Source of the DNA: Calonectria ilicicola
Lineage: Eukaryota; Ascomycota; Sordariomycetes; Hypocreales; Nectriaceae
DNA: 64,000 bases
Direction of reading: 5' to 3'
Assembly: GCA_020809705.1 (NCBI GenBank)
Contig: CP085828.1
Span: forward strand, 3,844,001 to 3,908,000
The notes beneath the pieces are model-generated. The model was not told where the DNA came from, searched no databases, and saw only the letters and a program-made list of their open reading frames with translations. A program made the translations under genes and the position numbers. Positions 1 through 11,339 of this stretch are shown here, piece after piece. Numbering within the stretch: the stretch's first letter is position 1; the number at the start of each line of letters is the position of its first letter.

Positions 1-1230
1 CACCTTGAGCGATTCGAAGCGATGCGATGCCGCGTGAGGCCGGTCCTCTCCCCGAGGTGATTTCGAGCATTGGACTTGCGACAGAAGTGTCGTTGGGTCT
101 AGCATCTGGAAATGAAAACTCACTCCGCCAACGCCTCTGACCCTCGCACATGACTGCCACATTATCTCGATCTCGAAATCTCGACTGCACAAGACTGTTT
201 TTTCCTGATCCATCGGGCAAACGGACATGGACGAATATAGAGGACTCACACTCAGCACTGACGGGGAGGATATCAATGTTTCACAACTACTCCCAGCTGG
301 AGCTCAGACAAAGCTGTTAAAACAGTCTCAGCCGACCGTCTTCACCACCAACGGGCCGCTTCCCTCATACTACCACTCATATCTGGCGTTTTTTTATTGA
401 CACTCGTTTATTGGAGACTCTTTTGCAAAGAGAAGGATCTATGGCCATCTGCATGCCAGCACATTGTCGAACTATTTTCCTACTACGCCCTTCTTCATAT
501 CTGGTTTCATGTCTCTTACTATCTTGGTTGTTTATCATTTTTATTAATCTGGCAAGCGAAATTTTATCTGCAGCGGAACAAGAAAAAGCACGATGAGCAG
601 CAAATATCTTCACTCTCGACAATGTATTAATATCGTGGGAATTCACATAGAGCCGCTCCCCCTCACATTCGCCCGTGACACCAGTCCGTTGCTGATTGGC
701 GTCGTTGCGCGCGCGTTTGTTTTTTGTTTTGTTTATTTATTTATTTTTGGTTCTCTCCCGATGGCCAATGGCACAGGGGGGAGCGGAACAAAGTGTTGCG
801 TGGGAAAAAAAAATTGGGACACGGAGGAGTCGCAGAAGATAAAACACTGGGGAATGCTTGGGGAAATTGGTGTAGTAGCCGCCGTCGTTTTGGTTGTGTG
901 GGGGTGCTTAATGAGAGTGATGATGTTCATGTTCAAAGTGGCCGAGGGCGGGACCATGCTTTTCTTTTTTTCCCCAAACCAAACAATTAATCTCTGAATG
1001 ACTTCGTACACTATGCTTTTTTTTTGTCTTATTTTGCATTGGTGAAGGTCTAGTGTTGAGTTCGTTACATGTGCTATTAAACATGATTCCGCCTCCATCG
1101 TAACAAGGTCATATTTTGCACCGTCTATAATACAAACTGGTGAGCTAGCTCCATTGCTTCGTCATCCAGCTTTCTGGTATACACGTCATTTCCCCATCTG
1201 TTCGCACACTCCTCTGTCTTTTTCTTTTTT
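1..1230. other. Left-edge stretch, no supported gene
   Basis: I see no convincing complete gene. On the minus strand a frame is open from an ATG at 228 to the window edge (76 codons, with a second ATG at 105), so the 5' part of a gene running off the left end is possible, but the peptide is not recognised. The rest has T-rich tracts around 719-750 and 1010-1030 and short overlapping frames without protein-like composition. It probably includes the 3' flank of the mitoribosomal gene that ends at 1231. Confidence 0.4.
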
Positions 1231-1779
1231 TTACCTCTTCCACTCGTGGTTCCACGCATTGGTGCCCGGGTGCTCGGTCTGGAAGCGCGCGTACTCAATA
1301 GGCACGGCCTCAGTGCCCCAAACGCCCTTCTTCTCCATGGCGACACGGTAGAGGTAGCCCTCGGAGCGGCCCTCGGGACCAACGGTCTTGCGCAGCTCCT
1401 CGCAGGCGTTGTACATGCCGCTGTGCATGCGCTGGCGCTCGAGGTTGAGGGCATCGTGCTGCTGGCGGCGGAACAGCTGCCAGGCGCGGTGGATGGTCCA
1501 GTGGCGGAGGTAGCGCAGGCGGGCCATGCGGAGCGGGGGAGGGGCTGGGGAGAACATGTTCTGCTTGAGAGTGCGGATGCGGTGGTAGTTCTCGGAGCGG
1601 CTGGCCTGGTGCTTGCGGCGAGGGGTTGTCTTGCCCGCTGCGGGCTTCTTGGCCACGGGCTTGGGTGGTGTGCGGGCAAGCGCAGCGGAGGTGGTTGAGA
1701 ACTGGCGGGCGGCGGGCATGGCGGTGGTTGAGGCCGTTGAGCGGGTGAAGAACCCGCGGAGGGAGAAGAGTGAAGCCAT
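1231..1779 (-). CDS. MRPL28: Mitochondrial large-subunit ribosomal protein mL40 (MRPL28 family)
   Basis: A structural protein of the mitochondrial 54S ribosomal subunit, nuclear encoded and imported. The frame is intronless, 182 residues from the ATG at 1779. An upstream in-frame extension to 1917 lacks a good start, and the 1779 start gives a basic Ser/Thr/Ala-rich N-terminus typical of a mitochondrial presequence (about residues 1-45). The middle holds the conserved segment KQNMFSPAPPPLRMARLRYL, followed by a helical Arg/Gln-rich part. The end, NAWNHEWKR, matches the family's aromatic/basic C-terminus (yeast Mrpl28 ends similarly). The start lies only 49 bases beyond the stop of the upstream same-strand gene, so its promoter must overlap that gene. 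Family assignment rests on remembered motifs, not a search. Confidence 0.82.
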   Translation of the reverse strand: MASLFSLRGFFTRSTASTTAMPAARQFSTTSAALARTPPKPVAKKPAAGKTTPRRKHQASRSENYHRIRTLKQNMFSPAPPPLRMARLRYLRHWTIHRAWQLFRRQQHDALNLERQRMHSGMYNACEELRKTVGPEGRSEGYLYRVAMEKKGVWGTEAVPIEYARFQTEHPGTNAWNHEWKR

Positions 1780-1828
1780 TGCGAAGGCGCAGTAGGGGGA
1801 GTTGAGGGCTTTCTCAATTGGGGTTGGA

Positions 1829-3556
1829 TCAAGACTTTCGGCGTTGGGCGAGGTTTCTGCTCGCCTGAGATCGAGTGGCGGGTCTCTTTCTGCCTTGCTG
1901 AGCTGTTTCTGCAACACTTTTTCGGTTCCTGAGCGGCACGGAAGCTTTCTGATTGTCCTTCAGCGGCCGCTGTTTAGAGTTGGGTTTCAATTGGCTCAGA
2001 CTGTCGTCGTCGTCGTCGTCGTCGTCGTTTTCGTTCTCGCTAGGTAGGTCGCTAAGCTCTGAGACCGAGTCGGAATTGGCGACTTCGTCTTCGCTATCGG
2101 TATCCGGGCCGGGGTTTCTGAGTTTCCGTGCAACCTCAAGAGCGGCGGCAACGTCGACCGGTGTGTAGCGGAAGTATGGGTGGGAGGGATCGGAGTGGTA
2201 CTTGGATCGGTTGTAAAATGCGTGGATGTCCTGATGCAAAATGTTAGTCTGTGTCGGGCGATATCGGAATAAGGTATTTCCGGGGGTCACACTTGTGGTG
2301 TGAGATACCCCAACTGCAAGTGCTATAGGGTAGGTGATGATGGGTGTTAGTGATTGACTGACCTTGACAAAAGCATCCTCATAGACGAGCAAGTTATTGG
2401 CACTCTGTCCGGAAAATAGCTGGTTGAAGGCAAGATCTTCCAACTTTTCGAAATGTTTCCGGGCGATATCTTTGAGCTTAAACCCCATCGCCCTTTCCAC
2501 GCAAACTAGAAGTGGGCATAATTCCCCAATCATGGCAACGCCTACATGTTTGGGGAGTGCCATCTCCAACAACCAAACAAATTCACCAACCACGATCGTG
2601 TCCAGCACAACCACACCAACTCTTTCCCCTATAACACGGGCCCAGAAATGCAGAAGATCTACGAGATCTGACCGTGATACGCCATCTCCCAGTCGACAAA
2701 TTCGTGCCAAGTCGGATTGGAGGTCATCGTGATCTTGGGCGTGGAATCCGATGACGCTCGCCACTATCTGGATGACTTGGGGCATCAGAACCTCGATCCT
2801 GGCTAGGTGCTCGGCTAGGGATCGGGGAACTTGACCACAGAACTGGAAGTTGCTTCGGTACGCAACACCAGCACATTCTGTAGCGCCATGATACCGAAAG
2901 ATGAAGTCACCCTTGGCATGTCCTAGGTAGTATCTCGTGCCCAGGAGCGAGTTGTTGACGAGCAGGTTCTCGAGCTTGCTGTGGCTCTTGTCCCAGTGCT
3001 GGACCAGCTTGTACCCGAACTGATTCTGTTCCAGCTTGTCGTCGACCCTGAGTGCCCTGTGCTTGGCCTCGTTGGAAGCTCTGGAGGCCCACTCCTCTTC
3101 GACCTGTAGAGCAGCGTCGTCGATGATCTTGAGTGCCTTCTTGAACTTGCGCGAAGGTTTGCAAGTATAGCGGCCCGGCAAGGTCTTGAAGTACCCGCGC
3201 TGCTCGACCATTTCCCGTTCTGCGCTCCGTTTCCCCTCATACTTGGCCTGAAGACGAGCACAAATGCTGTCGTATCCAGCATTTTCGGAAACCACCTGCG
3301 TTCTCCAAAGACCCACGAGTCCATGGCGCATGATGTACTCTCCCCAGGTCAACCTGGCATTCCCGACATCCGCATGGGCGTGATCGTGGTAGACTGGAGC
3401 GGTGGTGGCGTTGAAGGGAAGGTGGGCAGCAGGAGTGGTAGTAGCAGCGGCAGCGGTGGCAGCAGGGGCAGCAGTGGTGGCAGCAGGGACAGCGGCGGCG
3501 GTAGCAGGGACAGCAGCAGCGGTAACAATGGTGGTTGTGGCAGAGTTGATGGCCAT
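1829..3556 (-). CDS. Conserved-looking hypothetical protein with acidic C-terminal tail
   Basis: I do not recognise this protein. The first ATG in the long frame is at 3556. A phase-0 intron at 2231-2362 (GTCAGT donor, ACTAAC branch 10 nt before the CAG acceptor) is 132 nt, stop-free and divisible by three, so both forms stay open: 531 residues spliced, 575 unspliced. The N-terminus is low-complexity Ala/Thr/Pro (about residues 5-45). The middle is mixed alpha-helical with hydrophobic stretches and no clear membrane segment. The C-terminus has an Asp run coded by a GTC repeat near 2004-2030 and a basic Arg/Lys/Gln tail, which suggests a nuclear or chromatin-associated protein (inference only). 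It is transcribed towards the adjacent mL40 gene. Confidence 0.65.
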   Translation of the reverse strand: MAINSATTTIVTAAAVPATAAAVPAATTAAPAATAAAATTTPAAHLPFNATTAPVYHDHAHADVGNARLTWGEYIMRHGLVGLWRTQVVSENAGYDSICARLQAKYEGKRSAEREMVEQRGYFKTLPGRYTCKPSRKFKKALKIIDDAALQVEEEWASRASNEAKHRALRVDDKLEQNQFGYKLVQHWDKSHSKLENLLVNNSLLGTRYYLGHAKGDFIFRYHGATECAGVAYRSNFQFCGQVPRSLAEHLARIEVLMPQVIQIVASVIGFHAQDHDDLQSDLARICRLGDGVSRSDLVDLLHFWARVIGERVGVVVLDTIVVGEFVWLLEMALPKHVGVAMIGELCPLLVCVERAMGFKLKDIARKHFEKLEDLAFNQLFSGQSANNLLVYEDAFVKVSQSLTPIITYPIALAVGVSHTTSVTPGNTLFRYRPTQTNILHQDIHAFYNRSKYHSDPSHPYFRYTPVDVAAALEVARKLRNPGPDTDSEDEVANSDSVSELSDLPSENENDDDDDDDDSLSQLKPNSKQRPLKDNQKASVPLRNRKSVAETAQQGRKRPATRSQASRNLAQRRKS

Positions 3557-5340
3557 CTTTACTGCACTCGTTTGTGGCCTGATGACTGTTTGGAACAAGT
3601 CCAAGATTTAGCAAAACTTGAACGTGATGAGAAACCGAAGACAGAATGCCTACTTCCAGCCTTGGATTCAGAGAACGACTTGGAATTGTTTGTATGGCGT
3701 TGCGGTGGGTACTGTCGTAGTTCAACTGGAGTATTGCGAACGAACAAAAGGCGCAGTGATGATAACGAAGAACTCTGTAAGTATTTCTTGCTCCAGTGAA
3801 CCAGATGAAGAGATTGTGCCAAGGAGTCATCGGTTTGGCCAGAGGGGCCTGTTGGAATTATTTATTACACATGTTCGGAGAAAGAGCCAAGCATCAAGGT
3901 ATAGTCGCCCAACTTTGACAGTATGATATTGAAGAAGAATCCAACCCGCAGAGGTATATTTAGCTAACCTAAAATACCGTGAGGCCCATGATGTATGGCT
4001 TTTCGTTAGCGAAGAGCAACCTCTGCGGGACAAATAGCTACCTTTAACAAAATCGGCACTCACAGGATATTTTGCGATTTGGAGGTCAACGAAGATTCCA
4101 GATTTGCCGTGGTATCGACGGATGGCTGCAACTACTTTTTCTAAACCTTGAAGGTAGATTTTATATGGTTGCTATGATTAGCTAATTTATTAAATTCAGC
4201 TTGGTACAATTGTACAGGACGACCACCTAATTTTCAACAGTAATGGAAGAATTTGGTTTCCTAAGCCGCCCAAGAAAGTGATTATCCATGACTGACAAGA
4301 AAAAGAGCTTCTGTAATTTGTGAAAGAAATGCAAATTAGACCTAGGGGACTCAAGATACCCCAGGAAAGAGTCCTGTCACCACACACCTTTGTGGTATCA
4401 ATAGGCTAAGGCTTCCGCATACAACCGAGCTTGTCCACACAAGCCAAAGCTCAAGGAAGTAGAAAAGTCTTTTTTAGAATCGACACTCTCTTTGATTGGT
4501 TCTCGCCCATTGTCCTGGACTTGTCGTGCTGCCTAGTGGCCAAATCCTACCGTTGATATTTTTACAATTTGGGGGCGATCGGGCTGCGGAAATGAACCAT
4601 GACCCCTTCGTTAAGCGTTTACCCTCTCCCAAATGCCGCTTACGGACCTGAGCTGGGTCTGGGCCAAGCGAGGGCCTTGCCGAAGGGCAGGATGGGCCCA
4701 GTCAAAGCTTCGTCTGAGCTTTGAGTTGGCTTGGGTAATTTATAGGATGCTGCTCGATTTACTGATTGTGCCATTGTGTTTGTGCGAGAAAAAAAAAAGA
4801 GATCTTTCCTTTAAAGAAAACAATCTAGCAGCTTATACCTAAAGAAAAGTCTTTAGTTGATGCCTTTTATATGGACAAGTGGAAAACCAGTCAACGTGCA
4901 CGACTAATGGTATCATTATAACTATGAGGTGGTCACAGCCACCGTTAATCTTATAGACCCAGAGAATCCTTCGGATGATTGCAGCAGAAATATTTTAGCA
5001 CCAGGGCTGGTTCTTTATTTTCCAGATGGTCTAGAAAATGGACTATTTTAAAGCCCATTTCATCTTATTTTCAGCCTCCAGTTTCACCAAAGCAGGGAGT
5101 GGGGCCGTTGAGTGATCCGCACCGACTACCTTCGTTGTAAAGATTCCCAGCGAACTTGTTGGAACATTACTACAAGGTTGAGCCTCTCGCTCAAACACGG
5201 TCCGTAAATGGGCAGTGGCAGCAAAAGTACAAGCTGCAAAGCCGTGAATAGAGGAGAACAAATTCCAAGCTGCAATTTTGGACATGTCCCCGCGTAAGTG
5301 TTCCAAGCTCGTAGCAAAGATTTGCCTAGGACGATGATGA
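3557..5340. other. Intergenic, no supported gene
   Basis: Short overlapping frames only. The part nearest 3557 is the promoter side of the gene starting at 3556. T-rich and A-rich runs occur around 4787-4800. I see no RNA gene or repeat here. Confidence 0.5.
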
Positions 5341-5754
5341 TCATTTCTTGGTTGGAGGGGATCGGTCTTTTTTATGAGGCTTAGACTTTTTGGGAGGTGT
5401 GTCATCCATAAAATTCAGTGACACTGGCATAAACTCCAGATATAACTCGTTGAATTCAGGGTCGCAGAGGTCATCGAGATCGCGGGGATCGCCCCGGCGC
5501 TCGAGTTCACGAGCCATTAGAGTTATTATGCGGGATTGCTCCTGTGATGAGAGTTGAGATTTGTGGCGAAGTCCAATCGAGCCCAAACTTTGGGGTTTTC
5601 TGTGGAGCCATAACTTCCAGCCCTGATTCAAATTCCCATTTCTACCGAGCGAAGTACTGTATCTAGGATATTGTTGACCTAGACACCGTGCCAAGATGTT
5701 ACTATTGATACTACGAAAAGACCCGCGGGTTGCAAATAGGCCAGACATCCTCAT
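5341..5754 (-). CDS. Small hypothetical protein, doubtful
   Basis: An intronless 137-residue frame starting at the ATG at 5754. The N-terminus is Arg/Ser/Asn-rich without acidic residues, as in some mitochondrial presequences. The middle has a charged helix (ARELERRGDPRDLDDL) and the end is a Lys/Pro-rich tail. I recognise no domain. It stands alone in a long non-coding stretch, so it may be a chance frame or the last exon of a longer gene. The charged-helix composition is the only argument for it being real. Confidence 0.3.
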   Translation of the reverse strand: MRMSGLFATRGSFRSINSNILARCLGQQYPRYSTSLGRNGNLNQGWKLWLHRKPQSLGSIGLRHKSQLSSQEQSRIITLMARELERRGDPRDLDDLCDPEFNELYLEFMPVSLNFMDDTPPKKSKPHKKDRSPPTKK

Positions 5755-7977
5755 ATGCGGTTTGAAGGGGGTTTTCGTCCTCGATTCAGGGTGCAAATCC
5801 CGTTCAGGACTATCACATCCACAATAGAGCGATACAGAGTCCGACGGATATCTAAGATCTGAACTTTACACCTTGTGAAGAGAGAGCAACCTTCAAAATT
5901 TGAAGTAACAACACTTATCGGCACGGGATAATAACTCTCCGCATTAGCGTCAAAAATTGTCAGCTTCTGCCTGAGGAGACAAAAGGGATCCCGTCCACTC
6001 CATTAGTACTCGGGTCAGTGATGACTGGGGAATCTTCACTGTTGTATGAATTTTTTTTTTGCCGTCCTCATATTTTTTTCCCCGTGTGGGGTGTCGTGGT
6101 AGTAGAGGTAGTGGTGGTGGAAGTTGCTTATTTCTGGGATTTCCGGTCAATAAGGTGGCTGAAATTGCACGTAGTGATAATGCTACATTCCTCAAAGCAT
6201 TGATATATATCCGTACCAATCAGAACGATGATAATATGGCACATTTATAATAAGATTCATAATTGGCACGGGCTATTTTGGCTTTATTGACGTTCTCTTG
6301 GTGTCAATAATTGTTTGCTCTGGTCGCCGAGCCAATCATGCGACCTCAGCGAGTCCCATTATTATACTCGCCCTATTGCCTAGGTAGACTTGTGCAATTT
6401 CATCTTGAACAATTTAATAAAAAATTCATGAAATTCATCCTTTTTTTTTTAAACACATAAAAACATCCCCTAGATAATAGTAGCATTGTGTAATTATAAC
6501 GAGGAGTTGTGTTCGGGATCAAAAAGGCATGTCGTAATAATGTCAGCCACGTGCGACACGGGCCTCTCGAATGGACACGGCAGGGAGCTGAGAGGTGACA
6601 CGGGACAACCGCAAGGAATTAAACACGAATAAAAAAGAGGCGAGCCGGTGATATGGACAAGTTTGGAACCTATCTGGATCATGTATCTTATGTCTAATCG
6701 TCAATTCTGGTTGCGTCCACACGGCCCAATCTATCGTTGATCAAATCAACACCAAACGACGAGGCATTTCCAAGTCTTGTCGTTCTGCAAAAAATGGCGG
6801 TGTGGCATAGAGATGGATCAGAACTTTCTATCCGCTCATCCGTCAATTTTCTTGGCATTGGGAATTAATGGTGCAGGTCAACCAATATGGAAATAGGGAG
6901 GGGTTTGTCTCAGCCAGTTCTATTATTCGAGGCTGGATTCGCCCAACCTTTGCACCATAATCCACCCACCCACCACCGCCTGCATGCCTAATAAATGCTT
7001 CGGGGCACTGTGGCAAATATTGAGAGCCTAGATCAACCAAGACAACTCAGCTTTGCGCTGCCGAGGCATAAATATGTCTTTTCTTTTTCTCCTGCCGAGT
7101 AGGCCACTAGGTCTTAGCCTCCTTCAAGATAGCTATTTCCGAACATCGCCTCTACACAAAAATGAAGCGCCATGCGAGCCATGGCAGAAAGTAGTGGGGA
7201 AAGCTTGTTCAAAAGGTGCCTTGAGTGAGGCCGGTACTTTTGTAGATTTTGTGAGCAATTTAGTGGCTAGGAAACTTTTAGTTATAATGTATACGCGAGT
7301 AATTTTATAAAATAGCACGTTCGTGACGAAATGGTCTGTTAGAGGCAGGCAAATTCGTTCGGAGAGCCTTGTTGTTGCCACCATGATTGGAGCTTTTTAC
7401 TGAGGGGGAACACTGCCGATGGCTATTGTAGGATAATATTTAATTGGCTTAGATTGTGAAACTAATGTATGTGTACTCCTGCATTGGTGGATTTTCGGCA
7501 AGGATGGCGTGCAGCCTGTGAATAGACTAAAAGTGTTGACACGAAACCTATGTGGGGGAGATGATCGGGCCATGGCCGATCACTTGCAGTAAAGGGAATT
7601 TATGCTTGATTGGAGTTGAAACCTGGGATTCTTCCAAGGACCAATTGGAAATTTGCCTTAACCCGACGTGAACCTCTTATTACGAGCTTGAGTTGCGTGG
7701 AGGATGGGCAAAAGTCTGGTACCAAGTTACTAAGCGGGTGATATGTGAGCTGAGTAGATTAAAACTTCTGATTTAAAATTAAAGTAGCTCAAGTTTAAAT
7801 TGATGCCGGATTTATAAGTGGGACACATGCACGCGACTATAGAGACTTTCTTTAAGAAGAAGATGTATTTATCTTTATGTATCCGTGTATCGTGTCATCT
7901 CATCGTATTACATTCCAAACCAACATTGTTTAAACCCGTCTATACTTTTAAGAAATACTTCATGAATGCCTGATAAT
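5755..7977. other. AT-rich intergenic stretch
   Basis: No gene supported. It contains poly-T runs near 6051-6060 and 6441-6450, a GTAGTGGTGGTGG-type low-complexity stretch near 6090-6125, and only short frames. The right end is the 3' flank of the transketolase gene. Confidence 0.5.
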
Positions 7978-10304
7978 TTAGTGCTCCTCGTGCTTCACAG
8001 TGTTGAGATCGCGGAACTCGCCGCGCAGTGTCTCGACACCCTCCTTCTTGACCTCCTCAACTAGCTTGGCCACCTTAGGGGCGATGACGTTCTCGTTAAA
8101 GCCGAAGTATTTGTAGGCGTCCTTGCCGGGCAGACTCTTGCCGAAAGTGGACATGGAGAAGCCAGCGTCGGCGTAGCGCTCCCAGCCGTTGACGGCGTAG
8201 GCCTCGATAACAACGCGGGGGGCGTTGCTGCGGTACTGCAGGACCTGGCGCTTGTACTCGAGGGGCTGGGCGTCGAAGAGACGCTGGCAGGGGAAGGAGA
8301 CGATGCGGGCCTTGATGCCGAACTTCTCCTTGAGGACCTCGCGAGTCTTGACGGCGAAGACCATCTCAGCACCAACACCGATGAGGGTGACGTCAGCGTT
8401 CTCCTCCTCGATGAAGACATAGGCACCCTTCTGGGCGCCGTCGCGGCTGGAGTACTGGGGGTACTGCTCGAGGTTCTGTCGGGAGAGGGAGATGATGGTG
8501 GGGGTGTTCTTGGCCTCGAGGGCAGTGATGAAAGCGCCGGCAGTCTCTTCGGTGTCGGCAGGGCGGATGTAGAGGATGTTGGGCATGGCGCGGTAGAGGG
8601 CAGGGAGAGCAATGGGCTGGTGAGTAGGGCCGTCTTCACCAGTTCCAATGGAGTCGTGGGTGGCAATGTGGATGGCCTGGAGTTGCTGGAGGGCGCCCAT
8701 ACGGACACCAGGGGCGGCGTAGATGTAGAACATGAAGAAGCTGGAGGTGACGGGGAGGATGGTGCCCTTGCTGAAAGCAGCGAGACCGTTGGAGATGGAA
8801 GCCATGGCGTGCTCACGGATACCCCAGTGGATGTATCGACCGGTGTAGTTGCCGTTGATGCCGCAGGTGGTCTTGAGGTCGGGCTGTTTCGGTGTTAGCT
8901 ATCTTATTTTGTGGTAGCGATTGGAGTGTAGAGACTTACGTGCTGGAAGTCAACCTTGTCCTTCCAGATCATGTTGACAGAGGGGGACAGATCGGCAGTA
9001 CCGACCATGAAGTTGTTGAGCTGGGCGGCCAGAGGGTTGCAGATGATACCGGCCGACTTTCGGGAGGGAGTGGGAGTGGTAGGGAAGGTCTCCTTGGCGG
9101 GGATGATGCTGCGCCAGTCGCCAGTGAACTCGCCATTGACTCGCTTGGTGAATTCGGCGTGGAGCTCGGGGTACTCCTTGGCGTAGTTGCTGACGAGGCT
9201 GCTCCAGTCCTCCTCGAGTCTCTCACCACGAGTCTTGGCATCCTTGAAGTAGTTGTAGACCTCATCGGTGACGACGAAGCTCTCATCGGGGCTGCGGCCG
9301 AAGAACTCCTTGACCACGCGGACACCCTCAGCACCAAAGGCGGCACCGTGGGCCTTGGCCTCGCCGGCGACCTTGCTGCCGACACCAATGACGGTGCGGA
9401 CGTTGATGAAGGTGGGCTTCTCGGTGCTGGCCTTGGCCTGGAGGAGAGCCTTGACGAGACCCTCAACGTCGTAGCAGCCGTCCTCGACCTCAATGACGTC
9501 CCAGCCGCAAGCGCGCATCTTGGCATTGACATCCTCAGTGTTGCAGAGGTCAACACTGCCGTCGCAGGTAACCTGGTTGTTGTCGTACATGACGACGAGG
9601 TTGTTGAGCTTCCAGTGGCCGGCCAGCTGGATAGCCTCGAGGGCGACACCCTCCTGAAGGCAGGCATCGCCAATCATGCACCATGTGGTGTTGTTGATGA
9701 GGTCGTAGCCGGGCTTGTTGTAGACAGCGGCCAAGTGCTTGGTGGCCATGGCAAGACCGACAGCGTTGGCAATACCCTGTCCCAGAGGACCGGTGGTGAC
9801 CTCAACACCCTCGTGCTCGATCTCGGGGTGGCCGGGAGCGAAGGAGTCGTAGCGAGACGAGTGGTAGGACTTCAGCTGGTCGAAAGTCATGTGCTTGTAA
9901 CCAGTGAGGTGGAGGAAGGTGTACTGGAAGAGACATGTGTGGCCGTTGGAGAGAACGAAGCGATCACGGTTGAAGTAGTTGGGGTTGGTGGGAGAGTACT
10001 TCATGACGTACTTCCAGAGGGCGAGACCAATTGCGGCCATGCCCATGGCACCGCTGAATTGGGGAGAATTGATTGTCAGTTTTTGGTCGTTGATTCATGT
10101 CATGATGGTGATGGTGATGGTGATGGTGGTGTTTTCTTACCCAGGGTGGCCTCCATTGAACTGCTGGCACAGATCGGCAATCAAGCAGCGGAACTGTCGG
10201 AGCACCAGGTCAATTGTCTGGGCATCCTCGGTCTGGATGCGCTTAATCTCGTTGGAGACGGCGGCGGGGAGGTCGTTGGCCTCGGCGATTGCAATGGGCG
10301 CCAT
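7978..10304 (-). CDS. Transketolase family enzyme, dihydroxyacetone-synthase type
   Basis: A thiamine-diphosphate enzyme that moves a two-carbon ketol unit from a ketose phosphate such as xylulose 5-phosphate to an aldose; DHA synthases use formaldehyde and yield dihydroxyacetone plus glyceraldehyde 3-phosphate. Exons 10141-10304, 8940-10053 and 7978-8883 join in frame to 727 residues (introns 87 and 56 nt, GTAAG donors, CAG acceptors). Visible motifs: GGHPGGAMG near 51-59, SNGHTC near 90-95, the ThDP/metal motif GDACLQEG at about 183-190 with YDNNQ near 211-215, GIREHA near 447-452, and DGPTHQP near 510-516. GDACLQEG and YDNNQVTCDGSVD resemble DHA synthases more than housekeeping transketolase, and 727 residues exceeds the usual ~685, so I favour that subtype. 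There is no clear C-terminal SKL peroxisomal signal (it ends EEH). Intron 1 carries four ATGGTG repeats (10105-10128). It is divergent from the SDR gene. Confidence 0.9.
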
Positions 10305-11339
10305 CGTTTCTGGAGGTGTGTCTTTTTCGTCTTCTGGATGAAAGGAAGGGAAAGGACTGGACAGGACAGGACAGGACAGGAGACGGGATTTCCCCAAGGC
10401 CAGCAGCGCAGCTCCCAGGAAATATATCACCGTCTCGTCGACTGCGCTAAGCCATCAATTGGCATCGCATCCTTCCAAAAAAGAAATCTGTCTGCGCGTG
10501 TGATTAGCTCTCGTCGCCTGTCCATCGTGTCCCGCTTCCTGATTCCGAAAGAGGGAAGTGGGAGCGCTGGCGGGGTGGAGGCGATTCCCGACATCTCGGC
10601 TCTTGACTCCATCACGGCAGATCACGAGGGGCACCAGGGGCCGCTATGCCCCGCGTCGGGGAGAACCTCGGATGCAGCCTAAAGCGGAAGTGGAAGGCAC
10701 TCGGCGGTCGCAGCACGTGGTGAGCCCGAGACTGCGCTTACACTTGCTCCCACTTGGCTGTATATTCTCCCACCCTGCTATCGCTATGCTACGGCCTGCT
10801 TCTCAACCAAATTTCCTACTGCGCTTGCGCTTGTCATTGTGTCCTTAGTATATTACCCCCCCGGCTGCAATCACCCCATAACACCCTCCTCCAATTTCTC
10901 TCTGTTGAAACGCCGCGTTTTCGGCTCGAGCTGACATTCGCATGCACTTTCCATCGGCAGACTGCACTCCGACACTCCGCCAACCTCATCCTCCACCTGC
11001 GGCTACAACCACCACGCCGGAGAAGATGGAATTCAACCAAAACCTCCATCGCAGCCTCCAACGCATGCACTTGCCGCCCAAAGTGCCATCGTGACCATGT
11101 GCAGATTGCCAACTGTCATTGAAAATGGGGCTGAAATCTGATAAACGGCCTATCCACCGGCCGCTTCGGCTTGGCGCTTGTGTATATCCTTGAGTTGCTT
11201 TCCAGCAAATAATTTTTTCTTCCGTCCGACCTTTTCTCGTTCTTGTGGTGATCCCCGACTCGAGCCTGCCAATTCCACCGTTCTTTCATACAGAAACCTT
11301 TTCGGCCCACCCCAATTAGTCTCTTTTTCTTCACTCGCA
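10305..11339. promoter_or_regulatory. Shared divergent promoter region, transketolase and SDR
   Basis: 1,035 bases separate two divergent starts. The transketolase leader side has a GGACA tandem tract at 10359-10380 (about 4.4 copies). At 10570-10580 two overlapping matches to the SYGGRG consensus of the carbon-catabolite repressor CreA/CRE1 occur (GCGGGG and GTGGAG). This is a short degenerate motif, so binding is speculative. A CT-rich leader precedes the SDR ATG. No gene is supported inside. Confidence 0.45.

Noticed and set aside
593..997. 134-codon plus-strand frame near the left edge
   Set aside because: Low-complexity, T-rich DNA gives Phe/Leu/Val runs by chance; no domain and no splice context.
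1125..1832. 235-codon minus-strand frame overlapping the mL40 gene
   Set aside because: Pro/Ser/Ala/Arg-rich shadow of the mL40 frame, no family resemblance.
8892..10682. Long plus-strand open frame of 596 codons
   Set aside because: It is antisense to the transketolase exons and their introns; the Val/Gly/Leu/Asp-rich translation is the usual shadow of a GC-rich, codon-biased gene.
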